Shown here piece by piece: positions 14,522 through 23,561 of a DNA stretch of 23,561 bases. Where the stretch lies: assembly GCA_005793645.1 (NCBI GenBank), contig SXRG01000105.1, positions 1 through 23,561 of the forward strand, written 5' to 3'. The notes under the pieces were generated by a model. The model searched no databases. It had not been told where the DNA came from and saw only the letters and a list, made by a program, of their open reading frames with translations. Made by a program: the position numbers and the translations under genes. Source of the stretch: Burkholderiales bacterium (lineage in GTDB: Bacteria > Pseudomonadota > Gammaproteobacteria > Burkholderiales > Thiobacillaceae). Numbering within the stretch: the first letter of the stretch is position 1; each line of letters opens with the position of its first letter.

Positions 14522-15253
14522 ATGCAACACCCTACCCTGTTCATCGCCGACCTGCACCTCACACCAGAAAGACCGCAGAGCAATGCGGCCTTTTTTGCCT
14601 TCCTCGCCGGCCCGGCAACCCAGGCGCATGCCCTCTACATCCTCGGCGATTTTTTTGAAACCTGGGTAGGTGACGACGATCTGACCGATCCGCTCCATAC
14701 CAAGGTCGCCGCCGCACTCAAACGCCTAAGCGAGAGCGGTATACCTATCTTCCTGATGCATGGCAATCGCGACTTTCTCCTCGCCGAGGCCTTCTGCCAA
14801 GCCAGCGGGACAACCCTGATCGCGGATCCCAGCGTCATTGAACTGTACGGCGAAAACACCCTGCTCATGCACGGAGACACCCTCTGCACCGACGATATCG
14901 CCTATCAAGCCTTCCGCGCACAGGCACGCAATGCAGACTGGAAAGCGCATTTTCTGGCCAAACCCTTGGACGAACGCCACGCCATCGCCAATACCCTGCG
15001 TGCGCAAAGCGAAGAAACCAAGACCAACAAGACCCCGGCCATTATGGATGTCAACCCGGAGGCCGTTAACCGCGCCTTGCGGCAATCCGGCTGCCGCCGC
15101 CTGATCCATGGCCACACCCACCGCCCAGCTCGACACAGCCTGGAAATCGACGGTCACACGGCCGAACGCTGGGTCCTCCCCGCCTGGTATGAGGGTGCGG
15201 GCTGGCTACAGTGCGATAGCACAGGCTGCCAGTTGGTGAAGATGCCGACTTGA
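14522..15253 (+). CDS. lpxH: UDP-2,3-diacylglucosamine diphosphatase
   Basis: LpxH hydrolyses UDP-2,3-diacylglucosamine to lipid X and UMP, a step of lipid A synthesis at the inner face of the cytoplasmic membrane. The 243-residue protein has the full metallophosphoesterase set: DLHL (Asp10, His12), GDFFETWVGDD (Asp43), HGNRDF (Asn82), HGDT (His117) and HGHTHRP (His196, His198). Length is close to the 240 of E. coli. It is the last gene of the plus-strand run and meets uup tail to tail. This confirms that the organism makes LPS by the LpxH rather than the LpxI/LpxG route. Confidence 0.96.
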   Translation: MQHPTLFIADLHLTPERPQSNAAFFAFLAGPATQAHALYILGDFFETWVGDDDLTDPLHTKVAAALKRLSESGIPIFLMHGNRDFLLAEAFCQASGTTLIADPSVIELYGENTLLMHGDTLCTDDIAYQAFRAQARNADWKAHFLAKPLDERHAIANTLRAQSEETKTNKTPAIMDVNPEAVNRALRQSGCRRLIHGHTHRPARHSLEIDGHTAERWVLPAWYEGAGWLQCDSTGCQLVKMPT

Positions 15254-15280
15254 AACCAAAGCGGCGACGAGAATTTAGGC

Positions 15281-17181
<1,901 letters not shown>

Positions 17182-17182
<1 letters not shown>

Positions 17183-17967
17183 TAGTGGAGGCTTCCTGGG
17201 TGGGGTGCCCTAAAGAGTCGCTGGAAATTTTCTGTTGTCGCCCTGTCAACCTCCGTCAGATCAATCCCCCTCAACTGTGCGATCGCCTCGGCCACATGGC
17301 GCACGAAGGCCGGTTCGTTACGGCGACCGCGGTGCGGGACCGGCGCAAGGTAAGGGGCATCGGTCTCGATCAGAATACGGTCCAATGGCAGGGCCTGTGC
17401 CACAGCCTGGATCTCGCGGGCATTCTTGAAGGTCAGGATACCCGAAAACGAAATATAAAAACCCAGCGCCACGGCGGCCTCGGCCACAGCCAAGGACTCG
17501 GTGAAACAGTGCATCACCCCACCACAATGCTCAGCCCCTTCCTCACGCAGGATGGCAAGGGTGTCGTCGGACGCGTTACGGGTATGGACAATCAGGGGCT
17601 TGCCCGTTGCCACCGCAGCACGGATATGGGTACGAAAGCGGGCCCGTTGCCAATCTACCGCCGCACGCTCCAGCCGGTAGTAATCCAGCCCGGTCTCACC
17701 AATTGCCACCACGCGGGGGTGTTGCGCCAGCGCCACCAGTCGCTCAACGCTAGGTTCCTCGCAGTCCTCGTAATCGGGATGCACCCCAACACTGGCATAC
17801 AACGCAGGATGCGCCTCAGCCAGGGCTAGGACCTGCGGGAAGTGTTCCAGATCCACGCTGATGCATAGGGCATGGCCCACCCCGGCCCCAGTCATGCGAG
17901 CCAGAAGTGACGAAATACCCTCCTCCTGGTAAGCCTCAAAATCCAAATGGCAGTGAGAGTCAATCAT
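17182..17967 (-). CDS. tatD: TatD-family metal-dependent hydrolase / DNase
   Basis: This TIM-barrel metallohydrolase belongs to the TatD/YcfH group, whose studied members have 3'-5' exonuclease activity linked to DNA repair. The 261-residue protein has all metal ligands: MIDSHCHLDF (His5, His7), GETGLDYY, LIVHTRNA, VMHCFTES and ETDAPYLAP. In enterobacteria this position in the tmk-holB cluster holds ycfH, which may be the better name. The ATG at 17967 overlaps the holB stop by four bases (ATGA); a TTG three codons upstream is less likely. It is followed directly by uup. Confidence 0.94.
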
Positions 17968-18932
17968 GAAAAACAATCCACATAATCAATAAACCACCCC
18001 TCCATCAACAACGGGGCGTTAAGGGGATGGGTGAGAATGCGTGCATCGCTATCCAGCCGCGCCTGCAAGGCAAGCAAACGGGCCAGATCGGCCCGTGCTG
18101 CCAGGCGTTCAAGATCTGCACGCTGACTCGAAAAGAAGTGACACTGGCCAGTCAAGATCTGGCTGATCAGATCATGCAGCCAACGCCGCAACCAGCCATG
18201 CGTTTCAACCAGAAAATCCTTGCCCGCCGCCAGATCCAGCAGGGCCTCCGGCCGCAACCCGGCCAGGGCAACCAAACAGCGGGACCGGCGTTCACTGCGG
18301 GCCGTATCGCCATACAGAGCCAGCGCCGCCAACGGTGCCCCGCCGGCCTCGTCCAGCAAAGCGGCAACCTGAGCGATGGGAACGGCGTGCGCCACCAGCC
18401 AATCCAGGGCCTCACTCCGCGAAGGGATCGATACCGCGACCTGCTGGCAACGGGAGCGCACCGTGGCCGGTAAACGGCGCGGGTGGTGCGAGATCAGGAT
18501 CAATAAGGAACGCGGCGGCGGTTCTTCCAGTGTCTTCAGAAGTCCGTTCGCCGCCGCCATATTGAGCCGCTCGGCCGGGGCAATCACGGCAATACGCCAA
18601 CCGCGCTGATGCGCCGTCAGGGCAAAAAAATCAACCAAATCGCGGACCTGCTCAATACGAATCTCCGGACGCTGCTTGCCCGTTTCCTCGTCCACCTCTG
18701 GCTCAATCAAGCGGAAATCCGGATGTGTGGTCTGCGTAAACCAGTGACAGCCCTGACAGTGGCCACAGGCCACACCCTGCGCATCGGAGGCGGTGCAAAG
18801 CAAACCTTGCGCCATATCCAAAGCCAAGGCCTGTTTGCCAATCCCCGGTGGGCCGGACAGTAGAATAGCATGCGGCAGGTGCTCGGGGGTCCGCATCAAG
18901 CGTTGCCGCAAGGCTTGATTCCAGGGGTGCAT
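17964..18932 (-). CDS. holB: DNA polymerase III delta-prime subunit
   Basis: Delta-prime is the rigid stator of the clamp loader that places the beta clamp on primed DNA. The 322-residue protein (334 in E. coli) has the AAA+ P-loop-like GPPGIGKQAL, the zinc-binding cysteines of ACGHCQGCHWF, and AANGLLKTLEEPPPRSLLIL with the following SRCQQV as sensor region. The ATG at 18932 shares one base with the tmk stop (TGATG); a TTG one codon upstream is not needed. In many Pseudomonas-like clusters a small PilZ-domain gene sits between holB and tatD. Here the two genes overlap and no such gene exists. Confidence 0.95.
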   Translation of the reverse strand: MHPWNQALRQRLMRTPEHLPHAILLSGPPGIGKQALALDMAQGLLCTASDAQGVACGHCQGCHWFTQTTHPDFRLIEPEVDEETGKQRPEIRIEQVRDLVDFFALTAHQRGWRIAVIAPAERLNMAAANGLLKTLEEPPPRSLLILISHHPRRLPATVRSRCQQVAVSIPSRSEALDWLVAHAVPIAQVAALLDEAGGAPLAALALYGDTARSERRSRCLVALAGLRPEALLDLAAGKDFLVETHGWLRRWLHDLISQILTGQCHFFSSQRADLERLAARADLARLLALQARLDSDARILTHPLNAPLLMEGWFIDYVDCFS

Positions 18933-19537
18933 CAAAGCCCCTCAACCAGGCGCGCAACCTGTGCCGCAACGGCTTCAACGCCCAAACTACCATCAAGGAC
19001 ACGAATGCGCTGCGGAAACCGTGCCGCCCGCGCCAGATAGGCCGCACGCACACGACGATGAAAGTCGATCTGCTCCCGCTCAAAGCGATCAGTCTCGCCA
19101 CGGCCTTGCATACGAGCCTGAGCAGTCGCCTCGGGCAGGTCAAACAGCAGGGTCAGATCCGGTTGCAGCCCCTCTTGAACCCAATCTTCCAGGATCTCCA
19201 GTCGAAGCGAGGCAATGCCACGACCACCACCCTGATAGGCGAAACTGGCATCGCTAAAACGGTCCGAAATCACCACATCACCCCGCATCAGGGCGGGGCG
19301 AATAACGGTTTCAACATGCTCACGCCGCGCTGCAAACATGACCAGCGCTTCGGTATCCGGATGCATGGCCTCATTGAGCACAATAGCGCGCAGGCGTTCC
19401 CCGAGCGGCGTACCGCCCGGCTCGCGGGTCATGACCACGCGGCGACCCAGCCCCTCAAAACGGCACTGCAACCAAGCCAGGTGGGTGCTTTTGCCCGCGC
19501 CGTCAAGTCCTTCAAGGGTAATAAACAGGCCTGTCAT
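18932..19537 (-). CDS. tmk: Thymidylate kinase
   Basis: This enzyme phosphorylates dTMP to dTDP, an essential step for dTTP supply. The 201-residue length is typical. Motifs are the P-loop LEGLDGAGKST (about 8-18), the dTMP-binding DRF motif in VISDRFSDASFAYQG, and a LID segment GRGETDRFE with arginine as in the Gram-negative type. The ATG overlaps the mltG stop by four bases (ATGA), and the stop overlaps holB by one base. Confidence 0.97.
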   Translation of the reverse strand: MTGLFITLEGLDGAGKSTHLAWLQCRFEGLGRRVVMTREPGGTPLGERLRAIVLNEAMHPDTEALVMFAARREHVETVIRPALMRGDVVISDRFSDASFAYQGGGRGIASLRLEILEDWVQEGLQPDLTLLFDLPEATAQARMQGRGETDRFEREQIDFHRRVRAAYLARAARFPQRIRVLDGSLGVEAVAAQVARLVEGL

Positions 19538-20547
19538 CGCGCGCTCCTCTGTTTTGATGCGGGGCGAATTTGATACTGAACGACGGCCCGGTTATGTTCA
19601 GCCAACGAGGCGGAAAACTGATGCGTCCCGTCACCCCGCGCCACGAAATACAACGCCTTGGTCTCGGCCGGATGCAGGGCCGCCTCAATAGCGGCCGCGC
19701 CCGGCATAGCGATCGGCGTTGGCGGCAAGCCACGCCGAATGTAGGTATTGTACGGGGTGTCGGCCTTGAGATCCGTTCGCCGCAGGTTGCCGTCAAAACG
19801 CTTACCGAGACCATAAATCACAGTGGGATCGGTCTGCAACGGCATCCCGATGCGCAGACGATTGACGAACACACTGGCGATCTGAGCCCGCTCGGCCCCC
19901 GCGCCGGTTTCCTTTTCGACGATGGAGGCCATGATCAGCGCCTGGTACGGCGTACGATAGGGCAGGTTGGGCGCGCGGTTCGCCCAGGCCTCAGCCAGAC
20001 GGCGCTGCATCGCCGATGCCGCCAAGCGCAGGACCTCCAGGTCGGAAGCACCGGCATCAACCATATAGGTATCCGGAAACAACAGGCCCTCCAGATGCGT
20101 GACGGCGTCTTGTCCCCACACAGGACGCACCAGTTCAACATCGGACAGCACCGCGCTGTCGTGGGCAAGGTAGCGCTCTTGGGCAACGGCAGCCCGCACC
20201 TGTTGCAGATTCCAGCCTTCGATCAGGGTCAACTTGGTCCGCAGAGTATCGCCCTGAGCCATGCGAACCAGAAGCATATAGGGGCTACTCGGCTGCTCGA
20301 CCCGGTAGATGCCCGGTTTGATGCGTGCCGCCTCACCACTCAGTCGTCCATAGAGTGCCATCAGCCACGGCTGTTCCAAACCCTGCTGCACCGCCAGGTC
20401 GCGACCGACGCTGGAGAGCGATTGGCCGGGTCGAACGGTGAATTCATAGGGCAAGGCCACACGGTCCAACGGCCGCAACAGGATCCATCCGGCCCAGGCC
20501 ACGAAGCCAATCAAGACCCAGAGGACGAGTCGTATCAATCGGCCCAC
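19534..20547 (-). CDS. mltG: Endolytic murein transglycosylase MltG
   Basis: MltG cuts nascent glycan strands in the periplasm and is thought to set their length. The 337-residue protein has one N-terminal membrane anchor (LIRLVLWVLIGFVAWAGWIL), a LysM-like region, and the YceG catalytic domain with ASIVEKETG carrying the catalytic Glu211 (Glu218 in E. coli). DPTVIYGLG and the later PYNTYIRRGLPPTPI are also diagnostic. The start is GTG 20547 with a very good GGGAG (20553-20557) five bases upstream inside pabC, so the two genes overlap by 13 bases. The basic C-terminal residues QRSAR are unremarkable. Confidence 0.96.
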   Translation of the reverse strand: MGRLIRLVLWVLIGFVAWAGWILLRPLDRVALPYEFTVRPGQSLSSVGRDLAVQQGLEQPWLMALYGRLSGEAARIKPGIYRVEQPSSPYMLLVRMAQGDTLRTKLTLIEGWNLQQVRAAVAQERYLAHDSAVLSDVELVRPVWGQDAVTHLEGLLFPDTYMVDAGASDLEVLRLAASAMQRRLAEAWANRAPNLPYRTPYQALIMASIVEKETGAGAERAQIASVFVNRLRIGMPLQTDPTVIYGLGKRFDGNLRRTDLKADTPYNTYIRRGLPPTPIAMPGAAAIEAALHPAETKALYFVARGDGTHQFSASLAEHNRAVVQYQIRPASKQRSAR

Positions 20548-21353
20548 AAGGACTCCCGCAACGCAGTAAAGACTGGATGCAGCGGCCAGGATCGCCCACC
20601 CATCTCAGCCACCCAGCGCAGTCCGCGCACACTGTTGCACAGAAAGATCGCATCGGCGTCATCCAGATCGGCACACGACAGATCGGTCACCGTCACCGGA
20701 TAGCCCAAGGCCGGCGCTCGCGCAATGAGACGGTCACGGGCCACACCAGCCACCCCACAGCGATCAAGACGCGGTGTGAACAAGACCCCACCGCGCATCA
20801 AAAACAGGTTGCTGCTAACCCCACTGATCAGCCGATCCTCGACATCACACACAAGGCCCTCAGCAACCGCCGGATCACTCCATTCAGCCCGCGCCAGAAC
20901 CTGTTCCAGACGATTAAGGTGCTTGACCCCGGCCAGCGCCGGTTGGAGGGCCAACCGCAGACGACAACGATGGATCTTCCCTAATGAGGCCAAATCCACA
21001 TCGACCGGCATAGGCGAGAACTGCACCAGGCGCGTAGGGATTGGCGTCGCGGACGGTGCATAACCGCGCGCACCCTCACCCCGTGTCAGGGTGAGACGCA
21101 ATACACCATCCTGATGCTCCGCAAGGTTAAGACACGCGGCCATGTCGGCCTCCCAGTCAGCGCATGACGGACAGGGAATCATCAATCGTGCCGAGTCACT
21201 CGCAAGTTTGGCATATTGCTCCGGCCACCAGAGAGCTCGACCTGCCATGATGCGCAGGGTTCGAAACACCCCATCGCCATACAGCAGCCCACGATCACCC
21301 GCCGAAACAAAGTTCGTCGGGCATCCGTTAACAAAAGTGCGGGTGGATTCCAT
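20535..21353 (-). CDS. pabC: 4-amino-4-deoxychorismate lyase
   Basis: PabC releases pyruvate from aminodeoxychorismate to give 4-aminobenzoate for folate synthesis. It is a PLP enzyme of the class IV aminotransferase fold. The 272-residue protein has the PLP lysine Lys144 in GVKHLNRLEQVLAR, which matches the E. coli segment closely, the start motif DRGLLYGDGVFRTLR, and the cofactor-binding GVSSNLFL. It lies 32 bp after fabF. A short hairpin-capable repeat is in that gap, close to the start codon. Confidence 0.95.
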   Translation of the reverse strand: MESTRTFVNGCPTNFVSAGDRGLLYGDGVFRTLRIMAGRALWWPEQYAKLASDSARLMIPCPSCADWEADMAACLNLAEHQDGVLRLTLTRGEGARGYAPSATPIPTRLVQFSPMPVDVDLASLGKIHRCRLRLALQPALAGVKHLNRLEQVLARAEWSDPAVAEGLVCDVEDRLISGVSSNLFLMRGGVLFTPRLDRCGVAGVARDRLIARAPALGYPVTVTDLSCADLDDADAIFLCNSVRGLRWVAEMGGRSWPLHPVFTALRESLWAD

Positions 21354-21357
21354 CGAG

Positions 21358-21372
21358 TGGCCCCGATGGCCA
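21358..21372 (-). other. Small inverted repeat before pabC
   Basis: TGGCC and GGCCA enclose five bases just upstream of the pabC ATG. There is no T-run, so it is not a terminator. It could partly mask the pabC start, but it is short and may be chance. Confidence 0.25.
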
Positions 21373-21385
21373 GAAAGTTCGTGAA

Positions 21386-22621
21386 TTAAACGCGCTTGAA
21401 GACCAGCGAGCCGTTAGTACCACCGAAGCCGAAGTTGTTTTTCAGCGCGTAGTCGATACGCATCGGTCGTGCCACATTGGCGCAGTAATCCAAGTCGCAG
21501 GCCGGATCCTGATCGATCAGGTTGATGGTTGGGGGCGAAATCTGGTGATGCACAGCCAAGACCGTGAATACGGATTCTAGGCCGCCCGCGCCCCCCAGTA
21601 AGTGACCGGTCATCGACTTGGTGGAATTGACCACCAAGCCCCGGGCGGCATCGCCAAAGGCGAGCTTGATCGCCTCAGTCTCATTTTTGTCTCCCAGCGG
21701 CGTCGATGTACCGTGGGCGTTGACATAATGAATCTGATCCGGATTGACACCGGCGTCCTTCATGGCGTTCTGCATCGAACGCTTGGGGCCATCGGTGTCC
21801 GGCGCGGTCATGTGATAGGCATCCCCGCTCATGCCAAAACCGGCCAACTCGGCATAAATGCGAGCGCCCCGTGCCTTGGCGTGCTCATACTCTTCCAGCA
21901 CCAGAACCCCCGCGCCCTCGCCCAGCACAAAGCCATCACGGCCCATGTCCCAGGGACGGCTGGCTGCCGCCGGATCGTCGTTGCGGGTAGACAGCGCCTT
22001 GGCGGAGGCAAAGCCACCAACAGCCAACGGACAGACGGTGGACTCGGTACCGCCACAGACCATCACATCCGCATCGCCATAGGCAATGGTGCGTGCCGAG
22101 AGACCGATGGCGTGCAGGCCTGTGGTACAGGCCGTCACCACAGACAAGTTCGGACCCTTCAACCCGTAGAGGATCGACAGGTTACCCGAGGTCATGTTGA
22201 TGATGGTGCCTGGGATAAAAAACGGCGAAATCTTGCGCGGACCGCCACTCTCGACATAGGTGCCGTGGGTGTCCTCGATCATTGGCAAGCCACCGATGCC
22301 GGAGCCGATGTTGACGCCAATCCGCTCGCGGTTGGCATCCGTCACCTCCAACCCAGAATCCTTGATGGCCTGGATACCCGCCGCCATGCCGTAATGGATA
22401 AATATATCCATACGCCGAGCCTCTTTGGCCGAAAGGTAATCTTCGACATTGAAGCCCTTGACTTCGCCAGCAATCTGCGCGGTGAACAGGCTAGGGTCAA
22501 ATCGGGTGATACGAGTAATGCCGGACTGCCCTTTAAGAAGGGCGTCCCAACCCGTCTCGACTGTGTTTCCAACCGGGGAGATCATCCCCAGGCCAGTGAT
22601 TACCACTCTGCGTTTCGACAA
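21386..22621 (-). CDS. fabF: 3-oxoacyl-[acyl-carrier-protein] synthase II
   Basis: FabF condenses malonyl-ACP with growing acyl-ACP and is important for unsaturated and temperature-dependent fatty acids. The 411-residue protein has the Cys-His-His triad: nucleophile Cys165 in VVTACTTGLHAIG, His303 in NAHGTSTPLGD and His340 in KSMTGHLLGGAGG. The start is TTG. The N-terminus MSKRRVVITGLG then aligns with E. coli FabF residue for residue, and AGAGG (22628-22632) is six bases upstream, whereas no ATG or GTG gives a family-like N-terminus. It lies 46 bp after acpP. Confidence 0.97.
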   Translation of the reverse strand: MSKRRVVITGLGMISPVGNTVETGWDALLKGQSGITRITRFDPSLFTAQIAGEVKGFNVEDYLSAKEARRMDIFIHYGMAAGIQAIKDSGLEVTDANRERIGVNIGSGIGGLPMIEDTHGTYVESGGPRKISPFFIPGTIINMTSGNLSILYGLKGPNLSVVTACTTGLHAIGLSARTIAYGDADVMVCGGTESTVCPLAVGGFASAKALSTRNDDPAAASRPWDMGRDGFVLGEGAGVLVLEEYEHAKARGARIYAELAGFGMSGDAYHMTAPDTDGPKRSMQNAMKDAGVNPDQIHYVNAHGTSTPLGDKNETEAIKLAFGDAARGLVVNSTKSMTGHLLGGAGGLESVFTVLAVHHQISPPTINLIDQDPACDLDYCANVARPMRIDYALKNNFGFGGTNGSLVFKRV

Positions 22622-22627
22622 GAGGAA

Positions 22628-22632
22628 CCTCT
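22628..22632 (-). promoter_or_regulatory. Ribosome binding site for the TTG-started fabF
   Basis: AGAGG precedes the TTG at 22621 by six bases and settles the start. The same bases belong to a short palindrome AGAGG-TT-CCTCT that runs up to the start codon; its loop is too small for a stable RNA hairpin. Confidence 0.7.
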
Positions 22633-22667
22633 AGAAGAACGGGCTAATTCGGAGGCCGTAAGGCTGA

Positions 22668-22901
22668 TTACTTGTGACTATTTACATAGTCCACGGCCTG
22701 ACGAACCGTGGTGATCTTCTCGGCATCCTCGTCCGGGATCTCGCAACCGAACTCTTCTTCTAGAGCCATGACCAGCTCAACCGTATCCAGAGAATCCGCG
22801 CCCAGATCGCCCACGAAAGAAGAATCAATCTTCACATCGGCTTCATTGGCACCAAGCTGCTCGGCGACGATCTTCATAACACGCTGTTCGATATTATCCA
22901 T
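22668..22901 (-). CDS. acpP: Acyl carrier protein
   Basis: ACP carries growing acyl chains on a phosphopantetheine arm for FabF, FabG and the lipid A and phospholipid acyltransferases. The 77-residue acidic protein has the DSL motif in GADSLDTVELVMALEEEF, with Ser37 as the attachment site. GGAG (22908-22911) is six bases before the ATG. A promoter-like sequence lies in the 100-base gap after fabG, consistent with the separate acpP promoter known in E. coli and the need for very high expression. Confidence 0.98.
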   Translation of the reverse strand: MDNIEQRVMKIVAEQLGANEADVKIDSSFVGDLGADSLDTVELVMALEEEFGCEIPDEDAEKITTVRQAVDYVNSHK

Positions 22902-22935
22902 CTGCTACTCCGTTGTTGGAAAAAATAGTGAGCGA

Positions 22936-22964
22936 ATTCTAGCCCAAGAAAAGGTGGGAGTCAG
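22936..22964 (-). promoter_or_regulatory. Probable acpP promoter
   Basis: On the minus strand CTGACT (22964-22959) and TAGAAT (22941-22936) are spaced by exactly 17 bases in the fabG-acpP gap, about 35 bases before the acpP ATG. The -10 matches five of six positions and the -35 four of six. Confidence 0.5.
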
Positions 22965-23001
22965 CAATCTTCCTTCGCCGATTGGCCTATCCCATCCAAA
23001 A

Positions 23002-23561
23002 TTAATCCATGTACATGCCACCGTTAACATGCAGGGTCACACCCGTGACATAACCCGCACCCTCAGAAGCCAAATAGGCCACGGCCTGAGCGATGTCTTC
23101 CACCCCGCCCAAGCGACCCAGCGGTATCTGCTGAGCCAAGGCGGTACGCTGTGCCTCAGGCAAGGCGCGGGTCATGTCAGTGTCGATAAAACCCGGTGCC
23201 ACACAATTGACGGTGATGCCACGACTACCGACCTCACGCGCCAGAGATTTGGAAAAACCAAACATACCGGCCTTGGCCGCCGCGTAATTGGTCTGCCCGG
23301 CGTTACCCATGGCGCCGACCACCGAGGCGATGCTAACGATGCGGCCAAAACGGGCCTTCATCATCGGCCGCAAGACCGCACGGCTCATACGGAATACTGA
23401 ATTAAGGTTGGTCCTAATGACGGCATCCCACTCCTCGTCCTTCATGCGCATCAGCAGGTTATCGCGAGTAATGCCAGCATTATTGACCAGCACATCGATG
23501 CGGCCATGCTGCTTCACAATCGCGTCCACCAGCGCATCGCACTGGGCTGGATCGGTGACAT
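23002..23561 (-). CDS. fabG: 3-oxoacyl-[acyl-carrier-protein] reductase, C-terminal part (5' end beyond window)
   Basis: FabG reduces 3-oxoacyl-ACP with NADPH in each elongation cycle. About 186 residues are present, and the frame stays open to the window edge, reading DPAQCDALVDAIVKQHGRID at its visible start. It has the SDR motifs NNAG, the catalytic Ser in SIASVVG, and the catalytic YxxxK in NYAAAKAG, then VNCVAPGFIDTDMT. The C-terminus ending GGMYMD is typical. The GxxxGxG cofactor loop is outside the window. The GTG at 23529 is internal and not the start. Confidence 0.97.
   Translation of the reverse strand, partial: VTDPAQCDALVDAIVKQHGRIDVLVNNAGITRDNLLMRMKDEEWDAVIRTNLNSVFRMSRAVLRPMMKARFGRIVSIASVVGAMGNAGQTNYAAAKAGMFGFSKSLAREVGSRGITVNCVAPGFIDTDMTRALPEAQRTALAQQIPLGRLGGVEDIAQAVAYLASEGAGYVTGVTLHVNGGMYMD

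Noticed and set aside
19570..20703. Long plus-strand frame opposite mltG/pabC
   Set aside because: It is antisense to two well-identified genes, matches no family, and reflects high GC with few stops in that frame.
21602..22714. Long plus-strand frame opposite fabF and the end of acpP
   Set aside because: It is antisense shadow of a conserved enzyme, with no recognisable motif or start signals.

Overview
The window comes from the chromosome of a Gram-negative pseudomonadotan with fairly high GC. Envelope genes (mla, lpxH, mltG, an L,D-transpeptidase), a short HisZ-dependent type of HisG, GlnRS, and the gene orders mlaFEDC(B)-murA-hisG-hisD and fabG-acpP-fabF-pabC-mltG-tmk-holB-tatD point to a non-enteric gammaproteobacterium, betaproteobacterium or Acidithiobacillia-like lineage. 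The genus cannot be fixed from the sequence alone. No tRNA, rRNA, CRISPR array, IS element, integrase or phage gene was seen. Coding density is very high and no gene-free stretch exceeds 300 bases.

Layout. (1) 1-7633, minus strand: a DUF72-like orphan (7633-7172), then mlaF-mlaE-mlaD-mlaC-mlaB (retrograde phospholipid transport), a yadG/yadH-type ABC exporter, murA (peptidoglycan), hisG and the 5' part of hisD. Most junctions overlap or are a few bases apart, so this looks like one long envelope-plus-histidine transcription unit. (2) 7634-8627, plus strand: a single-gene unit with its own promoter and a strong bidirectional terminator. It encodes a secreted, extremely Met-rich protein built from about thirteen 12-13-residue repeats, and it is the most unusual object in the window. 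(3) 8650-11723, minus: glnS-cysS, translationally coupled. (4) 11897-15253, plus: a secreted TPR/NTF2-like protein, a YkuD L,D-transpeptidase, ppiB and lpxH. (5) 15281-23561, minus: fabG (5' end outside the window), acpP, fabF, pabC, mltG, tmk, holB, tatD and uup. This is the classic fatty-acid/DNA-replication cluster with the ABC-F gene uup attached to its end.

Most of the window is conserved housekeeping sequence. The genes converge on envelope biogenesis (phospholipid traffic, lipid A, murein precursor, murein cutting and cross-linking, acyl carrier supply) and on translation and replication. Several starts differ from the longest open frame and were reset from ribosome-binding sites and family lengths: mlaF, mlaE and mltG start at GTG, fabF at TTG, and mlaD, mlaB, holB, tatD, cysS, the TPR gene, the L,D-transpeptidase gene and the Met-rich gene at internal ATGs. 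The candidate for something undescribed is the Met-rich repeat protein, which has no Cys or His, a conserved Trp in about every second repeat, and an Ala/Pro/Lys tail encoded by 21-bp tandem repeats.
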